From Serendipita indica DSM 11827 (lineage: Eukaryota > Basidiomycota > Agaricomycetes > Sebacinales > Serendipitaceae), in NCBI GenBank assembly GCA_910890315.1, contig CAJVGD010000042.1, positions 1,550,001-1,614,000 of the forward strand: a stretch of DNA of 64,000 nt, in the 5' to 3' direction. Positions within the stretch are counted from its first letter, which is position 1, and every line of letters begins with the position of its first letter. This document shows, in pieces, positions 22,318 through 34,862 of this stretch. The translations under genes and the position numbers were made by a program. The notes beneath the pieces are model-generated. The model was not told where the DNA came from. It searched no databases and worked only from the letters and a program-made list of their open reading frames with translations.

Positions 22318-24343
22318 GGGATCGTAGAGTGTCGTGGAAGAGGAGAAAGATGATCTTCAAAGCCCCCGTGTCATGTTGTTGTTTTTTTTTTGAGAACAAT
22401 GCCCCCCGTGGGCGTGCGCTCGTCCCAAAGCGTCCAATCCAAATGGATGCCATTTTCGTCAATGATGCGCGGGCTCAATCACAGAACCTGTCGGCAAAGG
22501 AGAAGACTGACATAAAACATGTTCCGGTGACAGGTTCTTTGACATTGTTAGCGCTAACATTGCGACAGGGCTCGGGCGGATTCCGCTCCCTGCTCAAAAT
22601 GGCAGCGTTCAAGGTTGTCACTCCCGTTCACAGGACACCGACACACGTCAAAACAGTAAAATAAACCTCAGGATCACACGATATTTGATAGTTCAACTTC
22701 TTCACATTCGAATAGAAAGACAACCGAATTTCAGCACACTGCTCTACCACTACCACGCTCTATAGTCGAAAGGATAAGTGACAAGGTGCGGGATACGAGT
22801 TAGAGAGTTAGGATGGCGTGGTAGAGCGAGCAAGGCGAGCGAATATCGGTCAACAAGCCGGGTTGAGGAGACTGAGAGGAAGACAGAACAAGGCACAGTT
22901 ATATGACAGACGCCCTTTTTCGTTGTCAATGCGACACTGGCGGGTGTAAGAGGAGAGGATGAGAGGAAAGAGGACACAATCGTGGGGTGTACAAAAAAAA
23001 TGGGAGGGGAGGGGAGGCCAAGACCGAATAGACAACGTGTCGCGCGAGTCGGCATGACAAGAAGTCATAGATGTCGATACGCAGTAATGGATCGAATAAA
23101 CAACGCATTCGCGCTGGCGATGAGCGCCCCCAAGAAAGAGAGAGACGGATTGGCCGTGATGGAACACGCCGTCCAAATAGCGCCGATGCCGAACCCATAG
23201 GCCAGAAGCAACGAATGGCGAATGCGAATAAGGAGGAGCAGGAAAAGGCCCAAAGAGGATTAGGAGGTGACGCCGGATAGGATGGAAACTGTAAGCGGGA
23301 AAAAAGTCGAGACTGAGTTGCGTCACATTGAACAATAAAGACCGTTCACGCGCGGTGGACACGGAGCCGTGCCGGATCGCGTGCAACACGTGCACTCATC
23401 CAACACTGGGGGGTATGCTGATCCACCGAGAGCGAGAAACGGTCGTGTCGAATGGATAGCCAGTTCGTATGGGTGATTGCGTCGAAGAAAGAAAAGGTCG
23501 TGGGCGGGGTCGTGAGGAGGTCGGAGAGAGAAAGAGTAGAGGTCGAGGTTACGCGGGTGCGGGGCTGATACCGCCAGAAGTTGCTGGTTGACGAACCGAA
23601 AAGGGGTGGGGACAGGGAGTTTGATTCTGCTGTGCGAAAACCGGACACTTTTTTTTGTCGAGACCGAGAAAGATGGATTGGAATGCATGGTACAATAATG
23701 GACGAGACGACGGAGGAGCGCCTCGAGTTCGTTCATAGAGGATGTGGTCCAGGATGAACGCCCACTCCTCACTTGTACGACGGCAAGGTCGACGAGCGAA
23801 TCAAGGTGGGTGGAAAACTCGCTATGCGCGTGCGGGGCCAGAGTATCGGCGAGGGGAAGTGGGTCTGGGGATGGAGCAGCATATGGGGATGGCAAGCGAA
23901 GCCAACGAGACCTTTCAAACCGGATACCAAGAGAGCGCAAACTCCAGTGAGTTCGGCCGCGGGTTCAAGTCCATAACGGAACAGGGACGAATGAAATGTG
24001 CGCGACGAAGAGTGAACACGACAAGAGGACCAAGAGGGAGATCCATGAGTCGAGCTGGATAGGACGAAATCTCTACCCGGCATCGAAATAATGCAGAAGT
24101 TGATCTGGAAGAGTCGAAACTCGACGCCGCCTTGGCAACACGAATAGTGTGAAGAGGCAAGAGACTCCAAGTTCGAGAGTCTCGCCAATAGGATCCGTTA
24201 GGGGGGGGTGCGATAGTGTGGGAATGGATTATAAGGAGGATCGTGTTGCTTCGGTGGGCATCGTATTTTCGTCGGTCGAGGGAGGTGGACACAATCTGAG
24301 ACGGGGAAACGAGCGGAAAGGGTCACTTGATGAAGATGGTGGT
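22318..24343. other. Gene-poor spacer, inner edge of left arm to cyclin 3' end
   Basis: About 2 kb. Probably holds the TMP promoter at its left end and the cyclin 3' UTR at its right. Several overlapping Ser/Arg/Pro-rich frames exist on both strands (for example 23323-23940 minus), but they carry no recognisable motif. A T9 run lies near 22385. Confidence 0.5.
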
Positions 24344-25945
24344 CTATTGAGACGCCGTGGGCGAACTGGGTGCGTTTTTTGCCGACTTGCTTGGCGACGC
24401 ATCAAGGGAACTTCCATAGCCAGAGTCGGAGAACTTGAAGCTGTTCTCGTGCTCGGCCTCTTCCGGAATGGTCTCGCCAACGGTAACCTCGGCGCTACTG
24501 GCAGCAGCAGCAGCGGCCTGCTCGTTGGCCTTGGCCATCTCCTCGAGGTCTGGTAGGCCCTCGAGGTAGAACAAGCAGTTGTCGTGAGGCGTCGAGAGGT
24601 AGAACTCGCTGACTAGGGTCGAAGCTCGCTCAAATTGGACCGACTTGTACTTGTTGAACAGCGCCTCTGAAATCTTGCCCAACCCATTGTTGCAGAGAAG
24701 CTCGTGCATGTAGCGGGCGACGTGGAGTGCGCCAGCCGACTCGCTCGAACGCTGGGGGGGGAACATGTTAGCAGCCGTGGCCAATGTCAGACACGGGGTA
24801 AACGTACATCTCTGGTCTTCCAGTTGACGATCCTAGCAAGGATCAAGGCAGCTTCTGCAAGCATGTTCGTAGGAACGTCGATCAAAGCCTCTTGGTAGGC
24901 CATGTACTCCATCAGGAAGCGCGCGATGGACTGGGTGACAATGTCGGCCATGATGACAGGCGTGCCGCGTGTCTCGAGCTCGGGGAGACCGACCCATCCT
25001 TGACGGATAGCCATCTCCTTTGCGTTTTGGCTGCCCGACTTGTCGAGCGTGTTGACCATGCAACGCAGCCAGGCTTCGGCGGTCGGGTGACCGAGCTCCC
25101 AGTCAATGGTGTTAAGAACGTGTCCTTCCATTTGGACAAAACAGCTCTCCTCGTAGACGTCGCGGCAGTACGACTTGAGGTCGGCGGTGGTGGGGATGTG
25201 CTCCTTGTTGTCCTCGTACTTGGCCGCGATCCAGAGCGCGGTGCAGCCGACGAGTTGATAATGCTTCTTGTGGACGACACGACGGGAGCAGTAGCGGTCC
25301 ATGATGTTGATGGCGAGGTAGAGCGTCTCCTGGCGGAGATGGAAAACCTGGTGGAGCTCGATGAGGAAATCGAGGAGTGCACCACGCATATACATCTTGA
25401 TCTCCGTCTGCTGCTCCATAGCCGTCTTGCACGGCATCGTAGCTTCCTGCAAAGGAAACAGAGTCAGAACTAAACGGTCGCGAGCGGGTGATGCGAGATG
25501 ACGAACCTGCATGCGATGCATGTACTCGAGAATGTCATCCCTGTATTCGTCCTCGTACAGCGAAATGTATCGCAAGAGGCGGCCTCGTGCACGCTGTTCT
25601 TCGGTGATGGGCGCGGGAGGCAGCGGCGGGAGACGCTTCTTCTTTCCAGCAGCAGTGCGGGAGCGAGCAGCCTCGACCTGGAGCTTTCCCTCTTGCCTGG
25701 ACATTTGCTGAAGTTGGCCAATGGTGAGGCCATTTTGGACAAACGACTCGGAGCGATTTGGGAGGAGCTGGTTGTTGAGGGCGACCCGCTGTTCGGGCGA
25801 GAGCGTAGGGAGCTGTTCACCAACAACGAGACCATCACCAACTCTTGCACGCTTCTTGGTGGGCGAGAGGATTTGGCCCGGGCGTACGGGTGATGAAGAA
25901 CGTCGCGTGAGGAACGCTGGACGGACGATGGGCGAGTGCAGCTCA
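24344..25945 (-). CDS. G1-type (Cln-like) cyclin
   Basis: Regulatory subunit that would activate a cyclin-dependent kinase. The cyclin box is clear: ILEYMHRMQ, intron, EATMPCKTAMEQQTEIKMYM, RGALLDFLIELHQVFHLRQE, TLYLAINIMDRYCSRRVVHK, KHYQLVGCTALWIAAKYEDN, and the second fold ILARIVNWKTRD. The box intron spans about 25451-25506. A last exon (SESAGALHVARYMHELLCNN ... ASPSKSAKNAPSSPTASQ) carries a Ser/Pro/Glu-rich PEST-like tail, fitting an unstable G1 cyclin. I see no typical mitotic destruction box. The frame before MSRQEGK (ATG at 25704) stays open and coding-like upstream (PGQILSPTKKRARV, a possible nuclear signal and CDK site) to about 25945, so the true start probably lies in a small upstream exon. 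It sits in the spacer of the X/TMP inverted duplication. Confidence 0.85.
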
Positions 25946-28900
25946 TGATAAGAATGAACTTTTAGAACAGATGAAGCAGATTAGAAAGACAATAATCGTC
26001 GATCTGCTTGTCGTGTTGGGATAGGTGCACCAGCCGATGACGGGGGACGATAACGATGCAGAAAAGGAGCCAAAAAGGGTATGTCAGCCAAATAGAAGTC
26101 GAAAGTAGGTACTGATGTGGGGAAGAGGAGCGATGGCACCGCCAACGTGCAGAGGCGCGCAACGAGGCCAAGGTCAAAGAGCCAAAGTTTGGGTCACCAG
26201 CCGGCGAGACGGACCAGCCGCTGGTTTGCAAGGGCAGCGAGGGTGGATATAGGGGTTTATATGGCATCAAAGAGGAATATGGTCATGCACTCGGAGGTAA
26301 TGGAGGCGGGGGATCGGGGACGAGACGGGGCGGGGGGAAAAAATCAGAGAAAAAGAATACAGACCTGGAGAAGAAACAGAGAAGAAAGAACAAGCTCTCA
26401 GAGCGTCAGAGAGGGCAGAAGAAGCGCGATCTCGGGGCGTGGACGCTGGCGGCGGGGAGGGGGATCGAGTAGGAATGGGACGAGCGAGACCAGTGAGCTC
26501 GAGACGACTGGAAAGAGCCGTAGACGACGTCGAGTAGAAGACTGGGACGAGGAGATTTGTCGTCGAGAGCGTCGACGAGGTAGAGGTCCAAGATGCAAAT
26601 TGAGACCCTCGCTATACGCACACGAATGTGAACTGCCAAAAGGGCGACTTATCGGGTGGGCCAAATAGCGCCAAATAAAGCAGTTAACTGTCCCAGATAA
26701 CCTCAGGACTGAGCTCGCACCGAACAGGAGTGTGATGTTAGCCAGGAGTGAGCTCGGGAGAGTTTGCAATATGTCGATTTCTAGTCACGGGCTCCTTTTA
26801 TTACACTAAAGGTCGCACTAGATGGGCGTCGTGATCTTACAAGTGTGTGTGTTTCGTCGACCAAACTGTCCACGGGGCTCAGCACGTCGGTTTGCCTCTA
26901 GAAACCTTGGCGGATCGGGAGACAGGGGTCGACGGCTGGGCTCCGACAATGGATCTCATCTGGCTCATGCACCCCTACTAAGATCACACATCACGTCTTT
27001 GACGCCGCTTTCCGGCAAAACTCACAATCGGAGCTCGTCTTGGTCCCGGACGCATCAAAGCCTACCTCGGCGCTCCCATCTCTACGCGTCACTCGCCTTC
27101 CCTCCCAGTAATCACACCTTGGGCGTTCCCATCGCTCCAGCAATTCTTGTGCTCTCCTTGACATTTCAGACGGCCGCAGACGACATCTGCCCAACATTTG
27201 CCCTGGGACAAGATTGAATCTGGGTCTACAAGACTCCCTCCTCCTCGCACAAATCCCGCACGGCCCCTCTAAGGACCCGTGCCGGTAGTCGCCGGATTTT
27301 GCTCGATTTGGAGCCGTCGAATTGACACAGCCACAAGGTGACGAAGAGCGCAACTCTGCTCCTCTCAAGATCCACTCACTCTTCAGATCCCAGCTACAGC
27401 GGAGATGATCTGGAGCATGTATCCCACCTTTTACTTTCGAGCCGAATATTCACTAAAATCATCCAAGACGCTCGACGCGACATGACGCATTGCAAGCTAT
27501 GACAGAATCTTGCTCCACAGCTCGTCCGCGGCATCACGAATCCAGGGCCATTATTCGAAATTGTTAATTATTTGCATTTTCTTTGACGTTTCTTGCAAAT
27601 TTCTGTGGTTCCCACCAACGTTACAAGCGATGTGTCCTCAAGGTAAGATCCACCCATGCTTGAATTTCAACGTGACGCAGCTCATGACGAATACATTACA
27701 CAGTATCCTCTGTTAGTAGCCACTAATTCGCTTCATTCCATACCGCTCGTCAACTGGCTATCTCGACTGCTTGGCGAGGGTTCAGGAGAGGTAGGATCTG
27801 AGGCGTGTGAGTAGGATCATCGACCTGAAACAGCTAGACGTCCTCCCACTTGGACTTTTCCCCGAGCCGGATCAGTTTCCAAGATTTGAACGAACGGAGC
27901 CACTCGCCGCAATGACGAACCAGTCGCTTCGGCGAATCCCATTCGGTCCCAAGAGTATCGTTAAAACAACCGAAGCATAATGGGGCACTCACCCTCGGCA
28001 TCATCACATTGACATCAAAGGTAGGCTGGAGCGTGTGTTCACGCGCTTCATAGTGGCTCCCCCTACTGGCCGGCCGGATCGTGCTGAGCGTCTTGGACAG
28101 TCAGGTATCACATCATAGTGGCCTTGAACTCCGGCAATTCGCTCGTTGTCTAGCACCCACGACAAGTCTTTAGCGCTCCAGAGGAGGGGCCGAGGCGCGT
28201 CCTATAACCCAAGCGAGCGCTACGGAGGCCCGAGGAAGCGTATAGGCACGATTAGAGAAATAGTGGGAATTCGATTGGAGGAAAAAAAAAACGTGATCAG
28301 ACCCGTCTGGTAGGCGGTGTCGCTCTTGCATCTTGGGAGTGGCCGGCCACTGGTGGAGTTGCGAGCGGATCTCTCGTTTGCAAACCATTCCACCAAGGGC
28401 TTCCCTGTGATTTCCCGCAGTGGGGAACCTAAAGCAAGCAATAGCGCTTCCCAGCATCCCTCGAAAGCCCCTCACTGCATTTTGCGTATTTCGATTATGA
28501 AGAAGGCCCTCTTGGACCGACTCTCTTCACTTCTCGTGGGATAATATTTTTATTTATTTACAAAAACGACGATCACATCCGTTTTGATCGATAGACGCAC
28601 GGCACCCTAGTGGGTGGCTGGTAGCCTCGTGTTGGGCAATGGGCATCGGCTGCGCCCTGTGCGGACCGAAAAGGAGTACGGATCCCGTTTGGTGGAACGG
28701 GGTTTTTATATTCGCGCATAGGAGAAACCATGGAAACCCTGACTTTGTCCTTTGCCTCAGCGCAGAGGCGTGCCGCGCTCTCGTTGGTTCTTGTAATCGT
28801 ACGGTGCAGCCTCAATCTCACTTTGGCAATCCGCCCCATCTTTTTCACCTCGCTTTAGGCTTTCGAAGTGGACACAGGGCGGGATGGCGGATTAAACAAT

Positions 28901-31049
28901 AAAAAAAAAATTCCATTATTTTCTTCTTCTCCTAGCCATCGAACGATGCCAGACCCACCGGAGAACGGCAGTGCTAGCCATTTTGTTCCTATTCCCCGCA
29001 GGCGTGTATGCCCTGTTCACATCCAAATGGGTCACATTACATGCGCACGCCGAGGTCGTTTTATGTAAAAACCCGAGTGATTCTCACATCATGACAAAGA
29101 GTCTGAGCCTGCACGGAGGTCGAAAGTCGAATGGGCGCGTACCTTGTTTGGAAAATTACTTGACCGTCGGTTGTCTTGTCCATCAATAGTGTCTGTTTTG
29201 GTCATTATACGCGGCCAGTTCTTTTTTGATGAAAGACTAAAATGTAGAAGTGCGGAGCAGCAGCCCCTTCCTCGTCGTCGGTCGCGATGAGCCCAGAGTT
29301 CCCTTTGGTGCCTATCCCACGCAGTCACAACACTAGCCCGAAAACGCCTCGAATATTCTCGACGACCACGTCGGGATCCCGCCTCCGCGTCGCCTCCCCA
29401 ATCTCACCCTGCTCAACGAGCTAGCGAGATTTTGCACGTTCACCCGAAGGGCGGACGTCGGTCCGAGCTCACAGGACGAATTCACAACAACCTCCGCCCC
29501 AAAGAATATCCATTTCTTTAACTGAATTTTCTTTCCTTTTTTTTTTTTCCCCCGTTGGTCGAGAATTTTAAAAAAGATTTGGGACGTGGGTTTTTTGTTC
29601 GACAGGGGTGGCGTCGGCCTTCGACGCTCTCCGATTCGTCCTTGTAAAGAGGTTGCCAATCGCACGAGCATGCGGTCGACGCGCCGAGTCGTGCGTTCAG
29701 TTTGACCTCGCTGACCACGACCCCTCTTCCGTTTCTCCTTGCTGTTTCACAACATTCCGAATCTGGTTCATTTGATGAGTAATCCAGCGTAGTATATAAG
29801 CAGAACAACTTTTGCGTGAATGCTAGCAACCCCCATCTGGATCTGTAGGCGCCGCGTTATTTCTGGCACATGGGAAGAGAGCCGGCTCTCCCCTTTGTGC
29901 GTTTCATAATCTAGCCTTGCACAGTCAAAAGTTTTGTCTCGCTGGAATATCGGAATGGGTGACGCCCAAAGGTACCCAGACCCAGCCGAGTGACCGCGGG
30001 ACGTTTGATTGTATGTGGCCCTCAGAGACACAAGAAGCTGACCGTTACTCTTGCACCGCATGCGGTCTGATACGAATAAGCGTCGCTATCCAGTGGCCAA
30101 GGTCGAAGAGCGTGCGAGTGGATGCCATTGGTTCGACCACTCGACCCGTTTTAATTATGAGACGTCGGTCGGGTCATCGGTGTCCCTCTCTCGCCGTAAT
30201 TGCGACATCATAAAGCAACCGAATTTGGTCTCTGCGATTGGACGCTGCTGCAGATTTTGAGCTGGAGAATCCCGTAGGCGAGCGCGCGTGCACACGCTTA
30301 CACCGCTTTGGATAGATTGTGGCTTGACATATCGTCTGATGAACCGGTCGAGTGTTTCCACCGAATAAGCGTCACAACCGTCTCGACAGAGCTCTGCAGA
30401 GCGGGCCCGCGACGGGCGTAGGTATATAGACGGACTCTGTCGAAAGGACACGGCTTGGTCAAGGAATCCCAGCGGGATACGCCATATTTCTACCCTGTGG
30501 CATTCGTCAGTTCAACTGTCAACCGCCATCAATAGCAATCAGCGAGGCGAGCTCCTGGATACGATTGGGCCCCCAGGCGCTCCAAAGTCCCTTGAGGTAT
30601 TCACATTACCGACAATGCTGAGTGGGAGGACGGGGGGGGGACTGTGACGAAAACGAGGGCGAGGCCCTGTCTCGATTCTGGCTGTCTCCGAACAAGGCTC
30701 CTTTCGTTATGACTAAAAAATTTTCTAGTCAACACCTCGTCACTCGCCATCGTCATCTTTATCGCGCGACCCCTCCCATGCCATTGGTCGACTCTGCGGC
30801 GACATTTGATCGTCGCGATATCAGGTTTACATCGTTCAGTATACTAAACATCAAAATTTCTAATATCTGATGCATTTTTCGTGGTTTTACAAAGACTGCG
30901 TCGCGTCAGATTCGGCGTTGATGAGTGACGCGTTGTGTGGCCTTGTTTGGTCAAGGTCGCGTCCGGGCTGTGCTTTACTACCACTCCCGCTATGGTTCAA
31001 AAATAACAGTAAAAGCTCACCTAGGATAGCTTCAACACTGATACACTTT
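25946..31049. other. Long gene-poor region (about 5 kb)
   Basis: Cyclin upstream region followed by some 4 kb in which I find no supportable gene, RNA or transposon. Reading frames are short, overlap on both strands and show no family motif. Notable only: homopolymer tracts (A10 near 28281, A10 near 28902, T-run near 29538) and one ACGCGT (MCB-like) near 27086. The right end abuts the broken inner end of the right duplication arm. Confidence 0.5.
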
Positions 31050-31640
31050 AGACCACCGGATATCGAGCTAGCGCGTTCGGTACATGGTCCCAATCCCATT
31101 TCCCTTCGGTGCCCCCGCCATCGGTTTATAGCCAGTCGCATGAAGGTGATCCTGGAAGGGTATTCCTGAAGATAATCATCGGCATCTCCAAATGACTTTC
31201 GCTCGCACCTATCGCTGACTCGTCCACTTTGCTTCCCGCCTCACTAGCTGTTCCTCACGCTGACTCGCCCCTCACGACAACCGTCGCATACAACCACTCC
31301 ATCGTCCAACGTACAATGGCGCACCGATATCAGGCCTCAGCCGTCGTCACAGACCGTACCTAAGACTATGACGACTGTTCCTCTTGGGTAGACTCGACGA
31401 CCCAGTGCGGCAAACGTACCGTCGTCATTTGAACGATACATTCGAATGGGATCAACCACGTCCGGTGATGGTTTGACGGAGCTGCCGTATCGAGCAGAAG
31501 ACGCTCAACATCACCTTGACCGGGCGCCCGCCGTCTCGACTGCTCGTCGGCCGTCGAATGCATCCATATCTGGATTCACGGCCATGCGCAGACCGCCGAG
31601 TGCATCGTACAAGAATCATCAATGGATTTGAGTCCACCGC
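31050..31640 (+). pseudogene. TMP pseudogene c (truncated copy)
   Basis: Partial copy of the TMP cytoplasmic tail in reverse orientation to the full gene. Homology starts near FRPPDIELARSVHGPNPIS, roughly two thirds into the protein, and runs to the conserved C-terminus ARRPSNASISGFTAMRRPPS ... YKNHQWI, with several frame interruptions between. The N-terminal two thirds, including the membrane segment, are absent. It marks the inner end of the right arm, where the arm is shorter than its mirror image on the left. Convergent with X-C and the extra X fragment. Confidence 0.75.
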
Positions 31641-31983
31641 TTACACTACGCATCCTTTAAACCCTCTCTGTTCTCTCTCCTCATCCCAAAGCTCTCGTGA
31701 CTTATGCTTTATCTTGACATTTGCCTGGTCAATGTCGCTTTCTCACTCGTTTGTTACGATCCAATACGAGCCTACATACTGTACGACGCTGTGCCGAGTA
31801 GGAAATATGCATTGCATTACGACCCCCATGTATCTCTAGTCAACTTTTTACATATTGGCCACTTCACAACACGGATGAACGTGCTATTTTGCGGCTATAT
31901 CTACCAGGTTCATCGCTAGACTGTCCTGGCGAACGTCTCCCTACATAGAATGAGTACAATGAACACGGCTATAGTCCTTATGC

Positions 31984-32405
31984 TCACCACTTGTACGTTA
32001 TGTTCAGGCCACGAGCCCGATGCATTCTTTTAATCTCCAGAATCCTCTCGTCGCGTCCCCACCAGGGGAATGTTGTTGGCATCAAAGTGGCGTCGCTCTT
32101 CGTGACTTCAATGTCAAAATTGTTGAATATGAACCATATCCAGTGATAGCCTTCGTCCACCAAAGCGGTCGGAAAGCTTGCTTCTAGCGTCTGTCTAACA
32201 TCCCCAATTCGAGCAAGGTTATAGCCATATCGTCTCATCAGCTCCCAATGAGGTAAAGATAAGTATTCTGGCTTAGTTGTCCCCCAATATAACTTTTCCA
32301 CCGGCCAGATTTCGTAGAGCTGATCGACTAGTGAGTCGTGGCTGCTTGGACAGTACGCAGCGACCCATAGAACGGAACTCATGACAACTTTGGCCTGGTA
32401 GTTGA
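31984..32405 (-). pseudogene. Extra 3' fragment of a family X gene
   Basis: An open frame equal to the last 140 or so residues of family X (VVMSSVLWVAAYCPSSHDSL, LPHWELMRRYGYNLARIGDV, GYHWIWFIFNNFDIEVTKSD, ending NITYKW). It lies directly downstream of the stop of X-C and on the same strand. The join is near 32405, where X 3'-flank sequence (GTACTCATTC) runs straight into X coding sequence (CCTATCAACTACC). No start or N-terminal part is present, so on its own it is not a gene; an exon-extended transcript of X-C could in principle include it. Confidence 0.8.
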
Positions 32406-32444
32406 TAGGAATGAGTACAATGAAGGCGTCTAGAGTCTTTATAC

Positions 32445-34449
32445 TCACCACTTGTACGTCATTTGTAGGCCACGAGCCCAATGCATTCTTTTTATCTCAG
32501 AAATCCTCTCTCCGGGTCCCAACTCGGGGAATGTTGTTGGCATCAAAGTAGCGTCGGTCATCGTAACTTCAATGTTGAAATTGTTGAACATAAACCATAT
32601 CCAGTGATAGCCTTTGTCCACCAAAGCGGCCGGAAAGCTTGCTTCTAGCGTCTGTCTGACGTCCCCAATTCGAGCAAGATTATAGCCATATTTTCTCATC
32701 AATTCCCAATGTGGCAAAGCTAGGGACCTTAACTTATCAAATGTGTTGTCGAGCAGGCTAGCCAGTGAGTAGTGATTGTTTGGACAAAACGCAAAAGCCA
32801 AGAGCACTTGACTCATCGTTTTGGGCTGGAAATTAGTAGGAAAAGTAGCAGAGATGCTAATAAGTGTGTCCAGTAGGTCTTGACGATAAGAACTATGTCG
32901 AAGAGCATGTAAATAGATGAGAACGTTGGAAGCTGAATCATAGAAAATTGGTTGATCTGAGAACACTGCCAATGATCTGCTGACCGGGGTGTTAAATCCG
33001 TTGCTCCGCCAAAGTTCAAAAACCATATTGGAGGCGTTTAGAATGTCTTTTGGTGATAGGTCGAGTCCACGGCGGACTGATGGAAAGCGCTCGGTGAGAC
33101 CGGCGGCTTTGAGAACTGAGAGGAACTCGTCATGAACCTGGGGTACATCTCCTTCGAAAGCGTCGATGGCCTCTAAGATGAAATCCAGATTACCAATCGG
33201 GATCGATGGAAGATCCGGATTCGACGATAGGTAGCGCACCACGTTGTACTTTCGTGCCCACTCTGGCTCAAAGCAAAGGAGGTTCCGTAGATTTGTCAGA
33301 TTGGAACATGCTTTGGCTAGTCCGTTGGGACGTCCATGGAAATACTCTAGTACCTTGGAATATGCTTTATGATGCAGAAGCTGCTGTTTACACGGTCCCC
33401 TTCCATATAGTGTCCACTTTGGCTCATGGGAAAGCAGAGTCCAAAGTCCTATGAGATTGGTAGAAGTTCCGACTATATCGTAGTCACTGAGCAGGAGGAT
33501 ATCCAGTGCATTAGAAAATTCTATGACCTTTAGGTCATATAACCGAGTGAGGTGCATGTCAATGTGCACTATGTCGAAACTGCTGCGTTCCAGTGTCATT
33601 AACATAATATTGTAGCCCTCTTCATTGGTATAGGTCTTCCATCTGCGAAGAATATCCCTGATCATGAACGGTTTGAGGTCCGACCTTTGATAGACGTTCA
33701 AGATGCCTTCCATGGACATCCCCTCGATCTGCAGCTCTCGTGTAAGACGATAGGAGGAAAGTAGCTCTGCGGACAAGTCAGCCAAATTCTCATCTGGACA
33801 ACTAGCGACCTTTGCGGTGGCTCCGAGGCGTGAGCAAATGAGCGACATAGGATGGTCGATGAACATTTGCATTTGATCTGGTTGACGAAATCCGATCATT
33901 TTCCATCCTTTCTAGCATGAAGCGACAGTGTGAAATCATTTGCCCGGTTTCGTCAGTTGTCCTAGACGGGTTGATTCAGTATTTGAAGTCGTTATCAACC
34001 AATACTCACGTGTCAAACATACTCAGAATGCACTGAACCATGCTGTTTTGTTCACGCAAGCGGCCCAACGAGGTCTCGAGGTCTCCGACCTTTACTTTCG
34101 GCGTCTCCCGCGACAAAAATCGGAAAGGGAATCTAGCTGGACGTTGGTTTCGATAGAAATCCAGCTGGCTTAGTGTACTGCAGAGCGTAGCACTGATCGC
34201 AAACAACAGGGCGTCTATGAACCACTGATTCTCGGCAGTACGACACTCCGACCACGACAAGGAGAGGAGGAGCTGCTCCCGAAGAGTCGTTATAGATTTA
34301 TTGATCAAGTAACACTCGATCGAAATCGCCTTCAGGGTAATTCCAGAGTCTTGCTGAATATCCGTCAGTCGGGATAGCTCTTGGCGAGTTTGGGCAATCT
34401 GCTGCAGTATTCCATTAATACTATCAGCTGGAGCGTATTCACTTGACAT
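32445..34449 (-). CDS. Family X protein, copy C (unrecognised)
   Basis: Mirror-image partner of X-B. Exon 1 (MSSEYAPADSINGILQQIAQ) differs from B at only a handful of residues, such as RFPFRF for RSSFRF. The main body is open for 484 codons from 33899 and has the same motifs (MSMEGILNVYQRSDLKPFMI, FHGRPNGLAKACSNL, ARIGDVRQTLEASFPAAL), but its central and late parts diverge (for example EGDVPQVHDEFLSVLKAAGL, FNTPVSRSLAVFSDQPIFYD, ATFPTNFQPKTMSQVLLAFA), and it ends GLQMTYKW. The same frame break as in A and B lies between exon 2 and the body. The upstream 330 bases and TMP pseudogene b match those of X-B, so the whole block was duplicated. Confidence 0.7.
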
Positions 34450-34667
34450 TCTGCCGATTTGGAAAGTCGCGGTTGTGGAGAGGTTCAAGGTTAGTGAGAC
34501 TGACAAGCTTCCAGAACGAGACCAGACCAATCAGCACACCTACAGCGTGTGCATATTCCGAAATTCCGGAGGTTTTACATCCCTCTGATTTGCCGGCTGC
34601 TCAGCTCGTCACCTAAAGTCAGTAATATTGTGTCCTTCAGAGCAAAACCGAACAGTTTGTAATGGAA

Positions 34668-34683
34668 AGACTTCCGGAAGTCT
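34668..34683 (-). promoter_or_regulatory. 16-bp palindrome upstream of X-C
   Basis: AGACTTCCGGAAGTCT, identical to the site before X-B, again directly beside a TATATA box. Retained exactly in both inverted copies; not found upstream of A or D. Confidence 0.45.
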
Positions 34684-34862
34684 TTATATAGTCAGACAGA
34701 ATTCGCAGTCATACAATCCCCGAGAACCAGGTTGGAAATACCCTTGATGCCCTGCACGAGTAGCTCCTTGGACGTGCCATCCAGACACCTTGCAGAGTGG
34801 CCGTGGGAAGGCGAATGCTCTGAAAGGCAAAGATCGCTCTGCACGATGAGCAGTTAATTGCT

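Noticed and set aside
23065-23253. Hydrophobic 62-residue frame that looks like membrane helices
   Set aside because: No start context, no splice-linked neighbour exons and a stop just upstream; pyrimidine-rich DNA easily encodes Leu/Ser-rich text.
23323-23940. A 205-codon minus-strand frame rich in Ser, Arg and Pro
   Set aside because: Overlaps other equally long frames on both strands, has no motif, and lies in the probable cyclin 3' flank. Looks like chance in GC-rich DNA.
24892-25473. 193-codon plus-strand frame opposite the cyclin
   Set aside because: Exact antisense shadow of the cyclin-box exon; the cyclin frame carries the conserved motif.
26117-26668. 183-codon plus-strand Arg/Gly-rich frame upstream of the cyclin
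   Set aside because: Composition follows purine-rich repeats, with no family features; likely promoter DNA.
26800-30900. tRNA genes or CRISPR-like arrays
   Set aside because: A GGTTCGA near 30134 resembles a T-loop but no cloverleaf can be built around it; no regularly spaced repeats are present.
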